A stretch of DNA of 64,000 bases from Treponema bryantii (lineage in GTDB: Bacteria; Spirochaetota; Spirochaetia; Treponematales; Treponemataceae): assembly GCF_900111035.1 (NCBI RefSeq), contig NZ_FOFU01000002.1:372001-436000 (forward strand), written 5' to 3'. Positions 34,295 to 43,575 of this stretch are shown here, piece by piece. Below the pieces are notes generated by a model. It was not told the origin of the DNA. It ran no database searches and worked only from the letters and a program-made list of their open reading frames with translations. The translations under genes and the position numbers were made by a program. Within the stretch, counting starts at the first letter, position 1. The number at the start of each line of letters is the position of its first letter.

Positions 34295-34891
34295 TCAACG
34301 CACAAGCTCACTAATCATATCCCAGTCAAAACATCTCTTATAATTCTGATTTGGAAACTCACATTCCCTATTCCACGGACGGTCAAAGACCATAACCTTC
34401 AAATCTGGAAGATGGTTTAAAAACTTAAAAGCCGCCGGAGAATCTTCAACTGCAAAATCAAAATGCATTTTGTAATAATCTTCAAGTTCAAGATTAAAAC
34501 TGCTTCCCTTTATAAAATTATCCCGACCATATTTATTAAGACAATACAAATTAACACGTTCCAGTCCGTGCACATTCAGCCATTCCCGAGAGGCCTCGTA
34601 AGCACTGAAAGGACGTCCGGTTATTATTTTTACATCATGTCCCTTATCAATCCAACTGTTAATAGTTTTGATTGCCCCTGGAGTCTCCTCATAAGCAAGC
34701 AGCACATCCTTCGTATGTCCTTTAATCATCATCTGATCATACTGCTCATCTGTCAAAGAAAAAGATTGCTGCAAATTAAAATATTTAATCTTCTCATAAG
34801 GAATATCAAGCCCAAAAAGTTCATCAACAAGTTTAGAAAAATGCCGTGCCGTCTCACATAAACAATCATCAAAATCAACATAAATAATCAT
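34295..34891 (-). CDS. HAD family 5'(3')-deoxyribonucleotidase-like phosphatase
   Basis: The start is put at ATG 34891 (MIIYVDFDDCLCET), as in the family; a longer frame to 34927 is possible. The 198-residue product has the nucleophile motif DFDDCL, HDVKIITGRP (motif II) and HFDFAVEDSPAAFKFL (motif IV). It resembles NT5C-like nucleotidases and may remove phosphate from deoxynucleotides. Confidence 0.75.
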   Translation of the reverse strand: MIIYVDFDDCLCETARHFSKLVDELFGLDIPYEKIKYFNLQQSFSLTDEQYDQMMIKGHTKDVLLAYEETPGAIKTINSWIDKGHDVKIITGRPFSAYEASREWLNVHGLERVNLYCLNKYGRDNFIKGSSFNLELEDYYKMHFDFAVEDSPAAFKFLNHLPDLKVMVFDRPWNRECEFPNQNYKRCFDWDMISELVR

Positions 34892-34963
34892 AATTTCACT
34901 ATAAAACTTTTCCTTCGTAATATCCAATCATTTCATATAAATAGCAATCTTCTGAAATCAATT

Positions 34964-35683
34964 TTAATTTTTGTCATAAATTTTTGGCTTGCCTAAAAAG
35001 AAACCTTGCATAAGTGTTATTGGATAATTTTTGAGATAGTCATATTCTTCCTGGGTTTCAACACCTTCCGCTAGAATTATAATATCTTTCTTCTGCAGGT
35101 AATTACAGATATCAATCAATGTTTTTTGATTTGTGATATTTGTATGAATATTTGAAATTAGTTTGCGGTCAATTTTTACAATATCGGGGTTATAGAAATT
35201 GATACATTCCTCATCGATATTTTTTCCAGTACCGTAGTCGTCAATTGCTACAAACTCACCTGTCTGAGATCTTTTAAACTGTGAAGTTTTTTTATAGTGG
35301 GCATGACTGTCAAACTCTGTGTATTCGAGAATTTCTAGTACAAGGCGTTCTTTTAATCTGTGCTGTACCAGCTGATGTACTTTTTCAAGCATTTCATCTG
35401 AAACAAAGGCTGAGGGAAATGAATTTAAGAAAAGTTTTCCTGTAAGATTATTTTCTAAAAAATGTTTTGCTCCATAATAGGTTGTAAACTCTTCAATTTC
35501 ATTTAGCCGATTGTGACGGGCATATTCTGCTATGACTTCCATTGGTGTATAAGGTGTAGGTCTCATGAGTGCTTCATAGCCATAAATATTGCCTGTCTCA
35601 ATTTCGAAAATCGGCTGATAAGCGAAATTAATCTTCTCCGGTTTTGACATCAAGTCAAAAATTACAATATCTTCTTTGCACAT
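34964..35683 (-). CDS. EAL domain c-di-GMP phosphodiesterase
   Basis: This 239-residue protein is one EAL domain: FAYQPIFEIETGNIYGYEALMRP, LFLNSFPSA, LEILEYTEF, FVAIDDYGTG, DIVKIDRKLI and ILAEGVETQEEY, LMQGFFLGKP. The catalytic E, N, E, D, K and E positions are all present, so it should be active in hydrolysing cyclic di-GMP. It has no sensor or membrane domain. A GGDEF gene lies 2.3 kb away on the other strand. Confidence 0.9.
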   Translation of the reverse strand: MCKEDIVIFDLMSKPEKINFAYQPIFEIETGNIYGYEALMRPTPYTPMEVIAEYARHNRLNEIEEFTTYYGAKHFLENNLTGKLFLNSFPSAFVSDEMLEKVHQLVQHRLKERLVLEILEYTEFDSHAHYKKTSQFKRSQTGEFVAIDDYGTGKNIDEECINFYNPDIVKIDRKLISNIHTNITNQKTLIDICNYLQKKDIIILAEGVETQEEYDYLKNYPITLMQGFFLGKPKIYDKN

Positions 35684-35738
35684 TACTATAAGTATAGCAT
35701 AGTATTGAAAATTTACACTTTTTAATTTGTTTCATCTT

Positions 35739-36935
35739 TTATTTAGCTTTTGACTTTGTGATAACCGGAATCAAAAGAATCATCAAAATCAGAACGACAG
35801 GGAAAGCAGTTCCAACCAGTAAACCTGCTTTTAGGTTGTTGCTGAAAATCTGTGAAATGTTTCCAACAAGAGCAGGCCCTGCTGCGCCACCTAAATCTCC
35901 AGACATGGCGAGCATAGCAAAAAGCGCTGTTCCGCCCTTAGGGATTCTTGGAGAGCAGATACTGATTGTTCCCGGCCACATGATTGCTACTGAGAAGCCG
36001 CAGAGAATACAGCCCAGAAGTCCGAGCATTGGAATTGAAGAAAGAGATGCAAGCAGATAACTTACGACACACAAGGCTCCTGAAAAAATCATAAAGCGCA
36101 TAAGGTTAAGCTTGTGACCGAACTTTCCAAAGAATGCGCGGACTGTTCCCATCGCAACTGCGAAGAGACATGGACCTGCAAGGTCGCCAATATTTTTTGA
36201 AAGCCCGAGAGCCGACTCTGCAAATGCCGAAGCCCACTGTGCCATAGAAAGCTCGGAAGCACCTGCGCAAATCATAAGGATGATTGCCACCCAGAAAAGT
36301 GGAAGTTTGAACAACGCCACAAGCCCCATTCCCTTTTCACCACCATTAGGCTGTTCAATCGGACAGGTTGCAAAATTGTAAATGTTATAAAGCGGAATTA
36401 CTGCCCAGATGCAGGCAAGGATTTTCCAGTTGCCAATACCAAGGAACTTAAAAAAGAGCGTAGAAATAACAATCACTCCTACAGAGCCCCAGCAGTAAAA
36501 TGAATGCAAAAGACTCATAACAGCTTCCTTGTGATCAAAAGGACATGCCTCTACAATCGGGCTTCCAAGCACTTCGACCAGCCCGCTTCCAATTGCGTAA
36601 ACGACAACACTTATGATGATTCCGACAAACGGATCAGGAAAAAGCTCCGGCAGAAAAGCAAGAAGAATAAGGCCCGCAGCAGAACACAGACAGGAAGTTA
36701 TGATGCATTTTCTGTAGCCGATTTTATCTACAACCTGAGCACAGATTATATCTACGACAAGCTGTGTAAGAAAAAACACAGCTGGTATAAGTGCAATTTT
36801 TCCAAGCGAGACCTCATAACTTTTGTTGAACATCAAAAACAAAAGCGGTGTAAAATTCGCAGTAATCGCCTGAGTAATAAATCCAAGATAGCAGGCAAGC
36901 AGTGTTTTGTTATATTTCTTTGAGTTCTGTGTCAT
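35739..36935 (-). CDS. Major facilitator superfamily transporter
   Basis: This 398-residue protein has about 12 hydrophobic helices, VDKIGYRKCIITSCLCSAAG in the loop 2-3 position (the D-x-x-G-x-R/K-like motif), and GNIS-type loops late. It is closest by feel to sugar or FucP-like carriers; the substrate is not known. It ends in KSKAK. Confidence 0.8.
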   Translation of the reverse strand: MTQNSKKYNKTLLACYLGFITQAITANFTPLLFLMFNKSYEVSLGKIALIPAVFFLTQLVVDIICAQVVDKIGYRKCIITSCLCSAAGLILLAFLPELFPDPFVGIIISVVVYAIGSGLVEVLGSPIVEACPFDHKEAVMSLLHSFYCWGSVGVIVISTLFFKFLGIGNWKILACIWAVIPLYNIYNFATCPIEQPNGGEKGMGLVALFKLPLFWVAIILMICAGASELSMAQWASAFAESALGLSKNIGDLAGPCLFAVAMGTVRAFFGKFGHKLNLMRFMIFSGALCVVSYLLASLSSIPMLGLLGCILCGFSVAIMWPGTISICSPRIPKGGTALFAMLAMSGDLGGAAGPALVGNISQIFSNNLKAGLLVGTAFPVVLILMILLIPVITKSKAK

Positions 36936-36954
36936 GGGAATCTCCTTGTTGATT

Positions 36955-37878
36955 TTAAGATATCACAATCCAGCTCTTTTGTATCGTATTGAAAATCTTA
37001 TCATCAATTTTCAACTCACCGATTAACAGCGGAGAAACTGGATTATGCGCTTTCATATTTTCCAGAACCAGCTTTGAATCTGCATTTGCATAACAATAAC
37101 GGCACAAATGACCACAGGAATTGTATGCACCTATATCGCCGTTTAAAAAACAGGCACATTCTTTTCTTGCTGAATTCTTTTTCGGAATCTTAAGCTTTTT
37201 ACCGACAGCATTTTCAAGAACTTCGATAGTCTGACAACCGGAACAATCTGCCCCAAACTGCTCCAGTTCTTTTCCTTCAGCACAGGGGCGCAAAGTCATT
37301 CCATATTTTGCAGCAATTTCTACAAAAGCTTTTCCGAGAGTCAGTCTCTCTTCCCTATTCACTTCTCTTGCTTCAGGAAAATTTCTTCGCACTTTCGGAT
37401 ACAAATCAATAAAGCTGATTACAGCTGTTTTCGTTGCACCACACAATCTGCGTGCAATATTTTCAAAAGCCTTAAGGTGATATGGAATCGTATATTTTTC
37501 AGAAATAAAAATCGGGTCGTATCTCCAGCCAACTTTGTCAGCTCCAAGTCGTTTTCCAAGTTCAATAATCCCATCTGCAACTGCAGCTTTCTCCGGAACG
37601 TTCGGTTCAATTTCCTTACCATAAGGAGTGAGCGAAACATACCACCACTGGTTATATTTCGAAAGCTCATTCCATAGTTCTTCATTTTTCAAAACTGGCA
37701 GAGGATTCTTTGTGCAGAAAGTAATCAAATCTACAATCTGAGGATTCAATTCATAACTCGAAACAGATGAAGGATAAAACGGATTTCTCACCATCACATA
37801 TCCTTCTTTAAGCCGGTTCAAAAACCACTGAGAATAAAAAGCCGGTATGTCTGTTCTCTGCCCAGTCTGAATTATCAT
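36955..37878 (-). CDS. DUF1848 domain protein with a C-terminal Fe-S motif
   Basis: This 307-residue protein matches DUF1848: QTGQRTDIPAFYSQWFLNRLKEGYVMVRNPFYP at the start, ITFCTKNPLPVL, WYVSLTPYG, and a C-terminal CACFLNGDIGAYNSCGHLCRYCYAN, whose cysteines could hold a 4Fe-4S cluster in a radical-SAM-like way. Its reaction is unknown. Confidence 0.82.
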   Translation of the reverse strand: MIIQTGQRTDIPAFYSQWFLNRLKEGYVMVRNPFYPSSVSSYELNPQIVDLITFCTKNPLPVLKNEELWNELSKYNQWWYVSLTPYGKEIEPNVPEKAAVADGIIELGKRLGADKVGWRYDPIFISEKYTIPYHLKAFENIARRLCGATKTAVISFIDLYPKVRRNFPEAREVNREERLTLGKAFVEIAAKYGMTLRPCAEGKELEQFGADCSGCQTIEVLENAVGKKLKIPKKNSARKECACFLNGDIGAYNSCGHLCRYCYANADSKLVLENMKAHNPVSPLLIGELKIDDKIFNTIQKSWIVIS

Positions 37879-37959
37879 ATCTATAATTATATCGTAATGA
37901 CACGTATTTTATTCAATGACTTTCAAATAATCCTATGTTATACTTAAAAAATAAGTAAA

Positions 37960-39987
37960 ATGTCTTATTCAATCATAAGTTTACTGGCATTAATACTCAA
38001 CCTCATTCTAAACCGAGAAACTCTTATAAATGTTAAGAGCCGGTCCGGTGAACTGAAAACTGAACAGAAGTTTATTACCCGTTACCGACAATTTCTAATT
38101 ATTTCGAACTTTTACTTCATTGTCGATTTTGGCTGGGGTCTTTTGTACGAATATCACGACATCGATGCTCTCTTTCCAATTTTATATTCCGATTGTGTTT
38201 TCTATTTTCTGCTTATGTTCATGACAATGCTGACATGGATGCGTTCTATTGTTGCTTATCTGGACAAGAAAGGTCGCCGCAGCAAAGTTTTGCTTTGTGC
38301 AGTATGGACAATGTTCACGCTTGCACTTATATATCTGATGATCAATCGTTTTCATCCATTTATTTTTTCTTTTAATGAGAAGCATGAATACGTAACCGAA
38401 TCGGGTAGACATATAGCTTTTATTCTTCAGATTATACTTTATTTTGTGACTACAATTTATATGTTTTTTATAGCCCTCAAATCAAAGGGTACAGAGAAAG
38501 CAAGGTATAGAGCGGTCGGGCTGACTTGTTTTGTGATGAATTTGTTCCTGATATTACAAATTTTTGATTACAGATATCCTTCTTACGCTACGGGGCTTAT
38601 AATCGGAATCTGTGTGATTCACTCCTTTGTCGAAGCCAGTGAAAGAAAAGAAAAAGAGATCTATGATAATATCGCATCATGTATGGCAGAAGATTACGAA
38701 GCAATGTACTACATCAATATAGAGACTGGAGAATACAGGGAATTTTCAACCAGCCAGAAATATGATTCTATGAATGTTCCGGTTGCAGGCAAAAATTTTT
38801 ATACTGAAACTCAATTAAATATTGAAAAATATGTACACCCCGATGACAGGGAATTTGCTAAAAACCTGCACTTAAAAGAGACAATGTTAAAAAATCTCAA
38901 AGGTAAAGAATCATATTCTTATAAATACAGGATAATGATTAACGGACAGCCCCGACATTTCCAATTTACAGTAATGCTTGCAAATGATAAGAGGCATTTT
39001 GTTCTGGGCGAAAAAGATATTGAAGATGAATTTACCGCCGAAAATATGCGGCTCGAAAATCAGAAAAAGAATGTTACCTTCACTCAGATTGCAGAAATCC
39101 TTGCTGTCAATTTTGACGTAATTTATTATGTTGATGCAAAAGACTCCAGTTATATCAGTTATGAATGCAGGAATATTTATGGACAATTAGATATGCAGAA
39201 ATCGGGTGATGATTTTTTTGCTGATTCTAAAATTGATATCACAAAAATTGTTCATAAAAATGACCGCGACCTGCTGACCAATTTTATCAACAAAGATTAT
39301 ATAATCAGTGCGCTTACAGATAAGAAAAGCTGCAGCGTAGATTATCGTATTGTAACATTCAAGCAAACGCATTTTGTCAGAATGACAGTTCGAAAAACTT
39401 TGGATGACACTCATTATATCTTTGGAATCGAAAATATTGATGATGAAATCAAAAAAGAAAAGCAGCATCTTAAAGCACTGAATACAGAAAAAGAACTAGC
39501 CAGACGCGATGAGCTGACAGGTGTAAAAAATAAAACTGCCTATAACGAACTGGAAAAATCGATTCAGGATAATATCGACAACGGAATGGATTATCTGCCT
39601 TTTGCACTTATTGTATGTGATGTAAATAACTTAAAGAAAATAAACGATACATTAGGTCATGTAGCCGGAGATGAATATATTAAAAAATCAGCAATGCTTT
39701 TATGTAATACATTTGTACACAGCCCTGTATTCCGAATTGGTGGAGACGAATTCGTTCTGTTCCTTGCTGGTGATGATTTTGCAAACAGAGAAAAACTTAT
39801 AATCAGTTTGCGTTCTCAAGTTCAAAAAAATCTGCAGTCAAAATCAGGTCCAATCATTGCTTCCGGAATGACAGATTATAATCCCGAAACAGATACTCTT
39901 GTAACAGAGGTATTTAATCGGGCTGACAAAGAGATGTACAAAAATAAACGTGAACTAAAGAAAGAAGAGAATCAGCTTAAGAATTAA
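37960..39987 (+). CDS. Membrane GGDEF diguanylate cyclase with two PAS-like regions
   Basis: This 675-residue protein has about seven hydrophobic helices (residues 1-230), two similar segments (about 240-365 and 370-500, each with a YYINIETGEY / YYVDAKDSSY strand and a FVLGEKDIEDE / YIFGIENIDDE strand, so PAS-like repeats), and a GGDEF domain (about 515-660) with DELTGVKNKTAY, CDVNNLKKINDTLGHVAGDEY and FRIGGDEFVLF. The active-site residues are intact. The RxxD inhibitory site before GGDEF is missing, so product feedback is unlikely. No clear ribosome site precedes the ATG. Confidence 0.88.
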   Translation: MSYSIISLLALILNLILNRETLINVKSRSGELKTEQKFITRYRQFLIISNFYFIVDFGWGLLYEYHDIDALFPILYSDCVFYFLLMFMTMLTWMRSIVAYLDKKGRRSKVLLCAVWTMFTLALIYLMINRFHPFIFSFNEKHEYVTESGRHIAFILQIILYFVTTIYMFFIALKSKGTEKARYRAVGLTCFVMNLFLILQIFDYRYPSYATGLIIGICVIHSFVEASERKEKEIYDNIASCMAEDYEAMYYINIETGEYREFSTSQKYDSMNVPVAGKNFYTETQLNIEKYVHPDDREFAKNLHLKETMLKNLKGKESYSYKYRIMINGQPRHFQFTVMLANDKRHFVLGEKDIEDEFTAENMRLENQKKNVTFTQIAEILAVNFDVIYYVDAKDSSYISYECRNIYGQLDMQKSGDDFFADSKIDITKIVHKNDRDLLTNFINKDYIISALTDKKSCSVDYRIVTFKQTHFVRMTVRKTLDDTHYIFGIENIDDEIKKEKQHLKALNTEKELARRDELTGVKNKTAYNELEKSIQDNIDNGMDYLPFALIVCDVNNLKKINDTLGHVAGDEYIKKSAMLLCNTFVHSPVFRIGGDEFVLFLAGDDFANREKLIISLRSQVQKNLQSKSGPIIASGMTDYNPETDTLVTEVFNRADKEMYKNKRELKKEENQLKN

Positions 39988-40499
39988 ATTTTCTTCTGAA
40001 ACCATTTAAGATCGTACCAGCGATCAAATTTTTTCCCGATTCCAATCATATGAGCTGCTTCTCTGTAGCCCTGCTTCAAATGGAACTTTGGGCTGTCCTG
40101 TGTAAGATACTCATCTTCCGTTTCTATAAAAGCTGTTCCTGCCAGAAGATTGATAATTCCCATTTCTTTTAAACGAGCTTCCAATTCTCTATAAAGCAGT
40201 GTTCCTGCCCCCTGCCTTCGATAATCTTTATCAACATAAATGGAAGTTGAAACTGTCCAGGAATAAGATTCTCGTGAACTGTACGCACTGGCATAGACAT
40301 AGCCGATTATCTTTCCATCTTTTTCGCAAACAAGATATGGATATTTCTTTTTTGTATTTCTGATTCGTTCTTTGAATTCTTTTAAGGTTGGAACATTATA
40401 TTCAAACGAAACCACTGTATTTAAAACATAATGACTGTAAATCTCTAAAAGTCTTTCAGCATCTTCAATCTGTACATCTCTGATTTTTAATTCGCTCAT
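39984..40499 (-). CDS. GNAT N-acetyltransferase (phosphinothricin acetyltransferase-like)
   Basis: This 171-residue protein has IRDVQIEDAERLLEIYSHYVLNTVVSFEY and DKDYRRQGAGTLLYRELEARLKEMG, then FHLKQGYREAAHMIGIGKKFDRWYDLKWFQK, the layout of PAT/YncA-type enzymes that acetylate amino acid analogues. Its end overlaps the convergent GGDEF gene by 4 bases. Confidence 0.87.
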   Translation of the reverse strand: MSELKIRDVQIEDAERLLEIYSHYVLNTVVSFEYNVPTLKEFKERIRNTKKKYPYLVCEKDGKIIGYVYASAYSSRESYSWTVSTSIYVDKDYRRQGAGTLLYRELEARLKEMGIINLLAGTAFIETEDEYLTQDSPKFHLKQGYREAAHMIGIGKKFDRWYDLKWFQKKI

Positions 40500-40608
40500 T
40501 TTTTTCTCCAGTAATATTGTTATAGCAGTTTACGAATTATTTCTCTATAAAAAGATTCTTTAATGCGTTTGATATTTTATTTTTTTTCTGATCTGGATGT
40601 CCATGTTT

Positions 40609-41133
40609 TTAATCCGCGTTCAAGTCCTTCATATAAAGCACTTCATCTTCAACAACTTTTCCCATTACAGTCTTGGTAAAAGATTTTACAAAGGTCATAC
40701 CATTTCGTTCTGCTACATGGCGGGATGGAAGATTGTCAGACTTCATATAAGAAATGATTTGTTTCACTCCCCTGTTCTTTGCGTAATCTGAACAGGCACG
40801 GGCTGCTTCAGTTGCATACCCCTTTCCGCGGTATTCTTTTCTAAGATGATAGCCGATTTCATGAAACAAATCATCTTCCACCTGCTGCATTGTGATTCCG
40901 CAGTCGCCTATAAATTCGTCTGATTCTTTTTCAATTACAGCCCAAAGTCCAAAGCCATATTTTTTGTAATTATCAATATTCCATTTTATCCAGTGCTCAA
41001 CTTCTTCCCTCGAAAAAGGATGTGGATAAAATCTCATAGATTGTGGATCCGAAAGCACAAGAGCAAGTTTATCGGTATCGTCCAAAGTTAGTTCCCGTAA
41101 TTTTAGACGTTCTGTTTCAATTATGTAATTCAT
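40609..41133 (-). CDS. GNAT N-acetyltransferase, RimJ/RimL type
   Basis: The start is ATG 41133 with AGGA upstream. The 174-residue product begins MNYIIETERLKLRELTLDDTDKL and has EIGYHLRKEYRGKGYATEAARACSDYAKNRG and VAERNGMTFVKSF. Such enzymes acetylate ribosomal proteins or small molecules. It overlaps no gene; the upstream methyltransferase ends 2 bases before it. Confidence 0.87.
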   Translation of the reverse strand: MNYIIETERLKLRELTLDDTDKLALVLSDPQSMRFYPHPFSREEVEHWIKWNIDNYKKYGFGLWAVIEKESDEFIGDCGITMQQVEDDLFHEIGYHLRKEYRGKGYATEAARACSDYAKNRGVKQIISYMKSDNLPSRHVAERNGMTFVKSFTKTVMGKVVEDEVLYMKDLNAD

Positions 41134-41135
41134 TT

Positions 41136-41819
41136 TTAATTCCTGCAAATCCATATTCCCGTATATTCTTTTATTACATTCAACTGCTTTTGAATTATAT
41201 CATTCTTCATTGAATCACCAAAAAAGGCACCCATTATTTTTCCAGCATCTTCATAATTGTTGAATTTATAATCTGTTTGAATTATGTGTTCCTTAAAACC
41301 ATTTTCAACAAGTGCTTGGTAAAATTTAGAAAGCTTTTCTCCCGGAGGATTTGGAGATTCAACATTCGTTCCCAATGTTTCAATGAAAATGATTTCCTTT
41401 GCGCGTTTTTTAGTTTCGCTGATAAGATACTGAATAGTCTGATCTCTATTTTCATTTTCCTGAACAACCAGATGACCGAAACTCCAGCCTTCAATTATTA
41501 TGTCAAAGGTATTTTCAATAGTATTTAATTTACTGTTATCAAGAACTGAATATTCAATTTTATCCGTCCACTTTGATAAGTTCTCTTTTGCTTTATCTAG
41601 CATATGCTGTGAATTATCATACGCAAAAAGTTTTTTCGCCTTGTCGATGTAGTTTCTGGAAACACGTCCGGTTCCTATTCCAAATTCACCGACAACTTTA
41701 TTTTCCCACTGGATATTGTCATTCAAAAACTTATAAAGATTGTTTTCGTAATCTTCATGATTTACTAATTCATCATATAAATCTGAAAAGTTTTGATAGA
41801 CATCGAACATGTTTGACAT
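41136..41819 (-). CDS. SAM-dependent methyltransferase
   Basis: This 227-residue protein has KVVGEFGIGTGRVSRNYIDKA (motif I), FAYDNSQHMLDKAKENL and FDIIIEGWSFGHLVVQ. The substrate is unknown. The stop is 2 bases before the RimJ-like gene, so the two may be co-transcribed. Confidence 0.8.
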   Translation of the reverse strand: MSNMFDVYQNFSDLYDELVNHEDYENNLYKFLNDNIQWENKVVGEFGIGTGRVSRNYIDKAKKLFAYDNSQHMLDKAKENLSKWTDKIEYSVLDNSKLNTIENTFDIIIEGWSFGHLVVQENENRDQTIQYLISETKKRAKEIIFIETLGTNVESPNPPGEKLSKFYQALVENGFKEHIIQTDYKFNNYEDAGKIMGAFFGDSMKNDIIQKQLNVIKEYTGIWICRN

Positions 41820-41836
41820 AAATTGACTCCTGTTTT

Positions 41837-42274
41837 TTAATCGAATATTATTCTATAACAACATCTGCTGTTTCCAGACAAAATTGTTTCTATACATTCA
41901 ATTTTGAATTTTCGGTCTGGTACAAGAGTCTGAAATACATATATCATACTTTGTCTCGAGCATTCACAAAGCTTGCTTGATTTTATTTCAGCCTCGGTAT
42001 ACAAGGGACAGCCACATTTTGTGAAAATAAGCTCATAGACTTTTCCTGATTCTATAACTTTTCCAGCAAGTTCTTTCTGTTCATTAACCTGCAAAAAGAA
42101 TTTATCCAGATTGCCGTTGCATTCAGAAAATAAATCTCTGTAAAAATATTTTAATGCATCACAGGCACACTGCTGGGCGCACTTGGAAAATAATCGCGAA
42201 CATTCTTCTGTACCCATTTTTTCAAGGCCATCATTTAAACCTTTAAACCAGTTATTAAAAAACTTTGTATCCAT
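41837..42274 (-). CDS. Cysteine-rich protein, V4R/ATC-hydrolase-like
   Basis: This 145-residue protein has nine or more cysteines, including CAQQCACDALKYF, FTKCGCPLY, SSKLCECSRQSMIYVFQTL and a final SGNSRCCYRIIF. The last segment resembles the C-terminal strands of V4R and L-2-amino-thiazoline-4-carboxylate hydrolase-like domains (small ligand or metal binding). The assignment is loose. It is followed 17 bases later by the methyltransferase start. Confidence 0.55.
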   Translation of the reverse strand: MDTKFFNNWFKGLNDGLEKMGTEECSRLFSKCAQQCACDALKYFYRDLFSECNGNLDKFFLQVNEQKELAGKVIESGKVYELIFTKCGCPLYTEAEIKSSKLCECSRQSMIYVFQTLVPDRKFKIECIETILSGNSRCCYRIIFD

Positions 42275-42301
42275 ATTTATCCTTTTTGAGATTAAGCATT
42301 T

Positions 42302-42748
42302 TTACAGTTTCTTAAGGAACGAATGTTTTGTATCCTTTTCGAAACCGTTTTCTTTATAAAAGTTTAATGTAGTTTCGCGGTTTGAACCTGTTTCCAAAAA
42401 GATTTTATAACAATTCTTGTTCTGTGCAATTTTAATTGCTTCCTGCAAAAGCATAGATGCAAAACCTTTTTTACGATAATCCTCGTGGGTAACTACATTT
42501 TCTACAACTGCAAATGAACGCACGTTATGAGTGAGGCTCGGAATAATTGCAAGCTGTACGGTTGAAACGACACGATTATCTTCCTCAACTACCAGGAGAT
42601 ATAAATTTTCGCTTCTATTCATTTCATTGATAAGCTTTTTCCAGACCTCAATGTCCTGTTCTTCTTTGGGCGGATACTGTGTAAGGAAATTGAAATACAA
42701 ATCCTTAATATCAAATACGTCTTTTTCTTCGGCTTGTCTTATTAACAT
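42302..42748 (-). CDS. GNAT family N-acetyltransferase
   Basis: This 148-residue protein has MLIRQAEEKDVFDIKDLY, ENVVTHEDYRKKGFASMLLQEAIKIAQ (acetyl-CoA loop) and TLNFYKENGFEKDTKHSFLKKL. The start has AAGGAG-like sequence upstream. Substrate unknown. Confidence 0.87.
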   Translation of the reverse strand: MLIRQAEEKDVFDIKDLYFNFLTQYPPKEEQDIEVWKKLINEMNRSENLYLLVVEEDNRVVSTVQLAIIPSLTHNVRSFAVVENVVTHEDYRKKGFASMLLQEAIKIAQNKNCYKIFLETGSNRETTLNFYKENGFEKDTKHSFLKKL

Positions 42749-42779
42749 TTTTTAACTCCTTTTTGTACTACTTATGTAC

Positions 42780-43094
42780 TTAAATTAAATTCCCATAATC
42801 ACGTTTCGCATAAAAAATACGCATTATGTAAACTTCTTTTTTATCATCATTAATCAAATATAGTGCTATATAATTTTTGTAGAAGATAAATCGATGATAT
42901 CCTTCTGACTGTAAAAATGAATCTGGACTTAAAGAATACATATATGGATTTTCTGCAATATTATTTGTCTCTTCAATAAATTCTTTAAGGAGATTATCAG
43001 CAGCCTGTTTATTACAGAGCGTATTGGAAATATAAGTTACTATTTCTGATAAATCTTCCTCTGCCTTTTGCATAAGATGAACATTATAAGCCAT
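42780..43094 (-). CDS. RelE/ParE family toxin
   Basis: This 104-residue protein has LMQKAEEDLSEIVTYISNTLCNKQAADNLLKEF and HRFIFYKNYIALYLINDDKKEVYIMRIFYAKRDY, the RelE/ParE fold pattern. It overlaps the antitoxin gene by 11 bases. RelE-like toxins cut mRNA on the ribosome while ParE-like ones poison gyrase; the target is not decidable here. Confidence 0.87.
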   Translation of the reverse strand: MAYNVHLMQKAEEDLSEIVTYISNTLCNKQAADNLLKEFIEETNNIAENPYMYSLSPDSFLQSEGYHRFIFYKNYIALYLINDDKKEVYIMRIFYAKRDYGNLI

Positions 43095-43344
43095 GCGATT
43101 TCCTTATTCTTGAAACCGCATCTTCAACGGAAGAGTAGTTTCCATTTTTCAGGTCCTCTTTTGCTTCTTCTAATTTTCCATAAACATTTGCAAGGAACAT
43201 ATTTTTTTCGTAAGTTTCCATGCTCATTATTACCATATCGCCATAACCATTTTTTGTTATGAAAATAGGTTCTTTGTCTTCATGACACAAATTAGAAATT
43301 GCTGTTGTATTTTTCAAATCTCTGATTGGAACTATTCTTGGCAT
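43084..43344 (-). CDS. Phd/YefM family antitoxin
   Basis: The start is ATG 43344, with GAGGTG upstream, giving MPRIVPIRDLKNTTAISNLCHEDKEPIFITKNGYGDMVIMSMETYEKN, the typical Phd/YefM N-terminal DNA-binding fold (86 residues). It should neutralise the toxin and autorepress the promoter, whose -10 lies between inverted repeats (43354-43375). Confidence 0.88.
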   Translation of the reverse strand: MPRIVPIRDLKNTTAISNLCHEDKEPIFITKNGYGDMVIMSMETYEKNMFLANVYGKLEEAKEDLKNGNYSSVEDAVSRIRKSHGL

Positions 43345-43353
43345 ATTTTCACC

Positions 43354-43393
43354 TCGTGGGATTATTATACCACGACATATAAAACTATGTCCA
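43354..43393 (-). promoter_or_regulatory. Toxin-antitoxin promoter with a palindrome around the -10
   Basis: On the minus strand TGGACA (43393-43388), an 18-base spacer and TATAAT (43369-43364) form the promoter. TCGTGG (43354-43359) and CCACGA (43370-43375) flank the -10, placing a repressor site right over it. Confidence 0.7.
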
Positions 43394-43575
43394 TTAAAAT
43401 ACGCAAATTCAAAAATTCTTCCATTTCGGGATTCCAAATATATGTCATTTCAATATTTGGATTTATAGAACTATCATATTTTGTACCTTTATAAATATCA
43501 ACTATTTCAATTTCTATATTTTTAATTTTCTTTGATAGAGAAATCTCATTTCTTTTGTATATTACCCCCAAAGTT

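Noticed and set aside
43394-43575. A small gene between the toxin-antitoxin promoter and the kinase gene
   Set aside because: An open frame (43365-43586, minus) has only a TTG start inside the kinase gene end, overlaps the antitoxin promoter, and matches nothing recognised.
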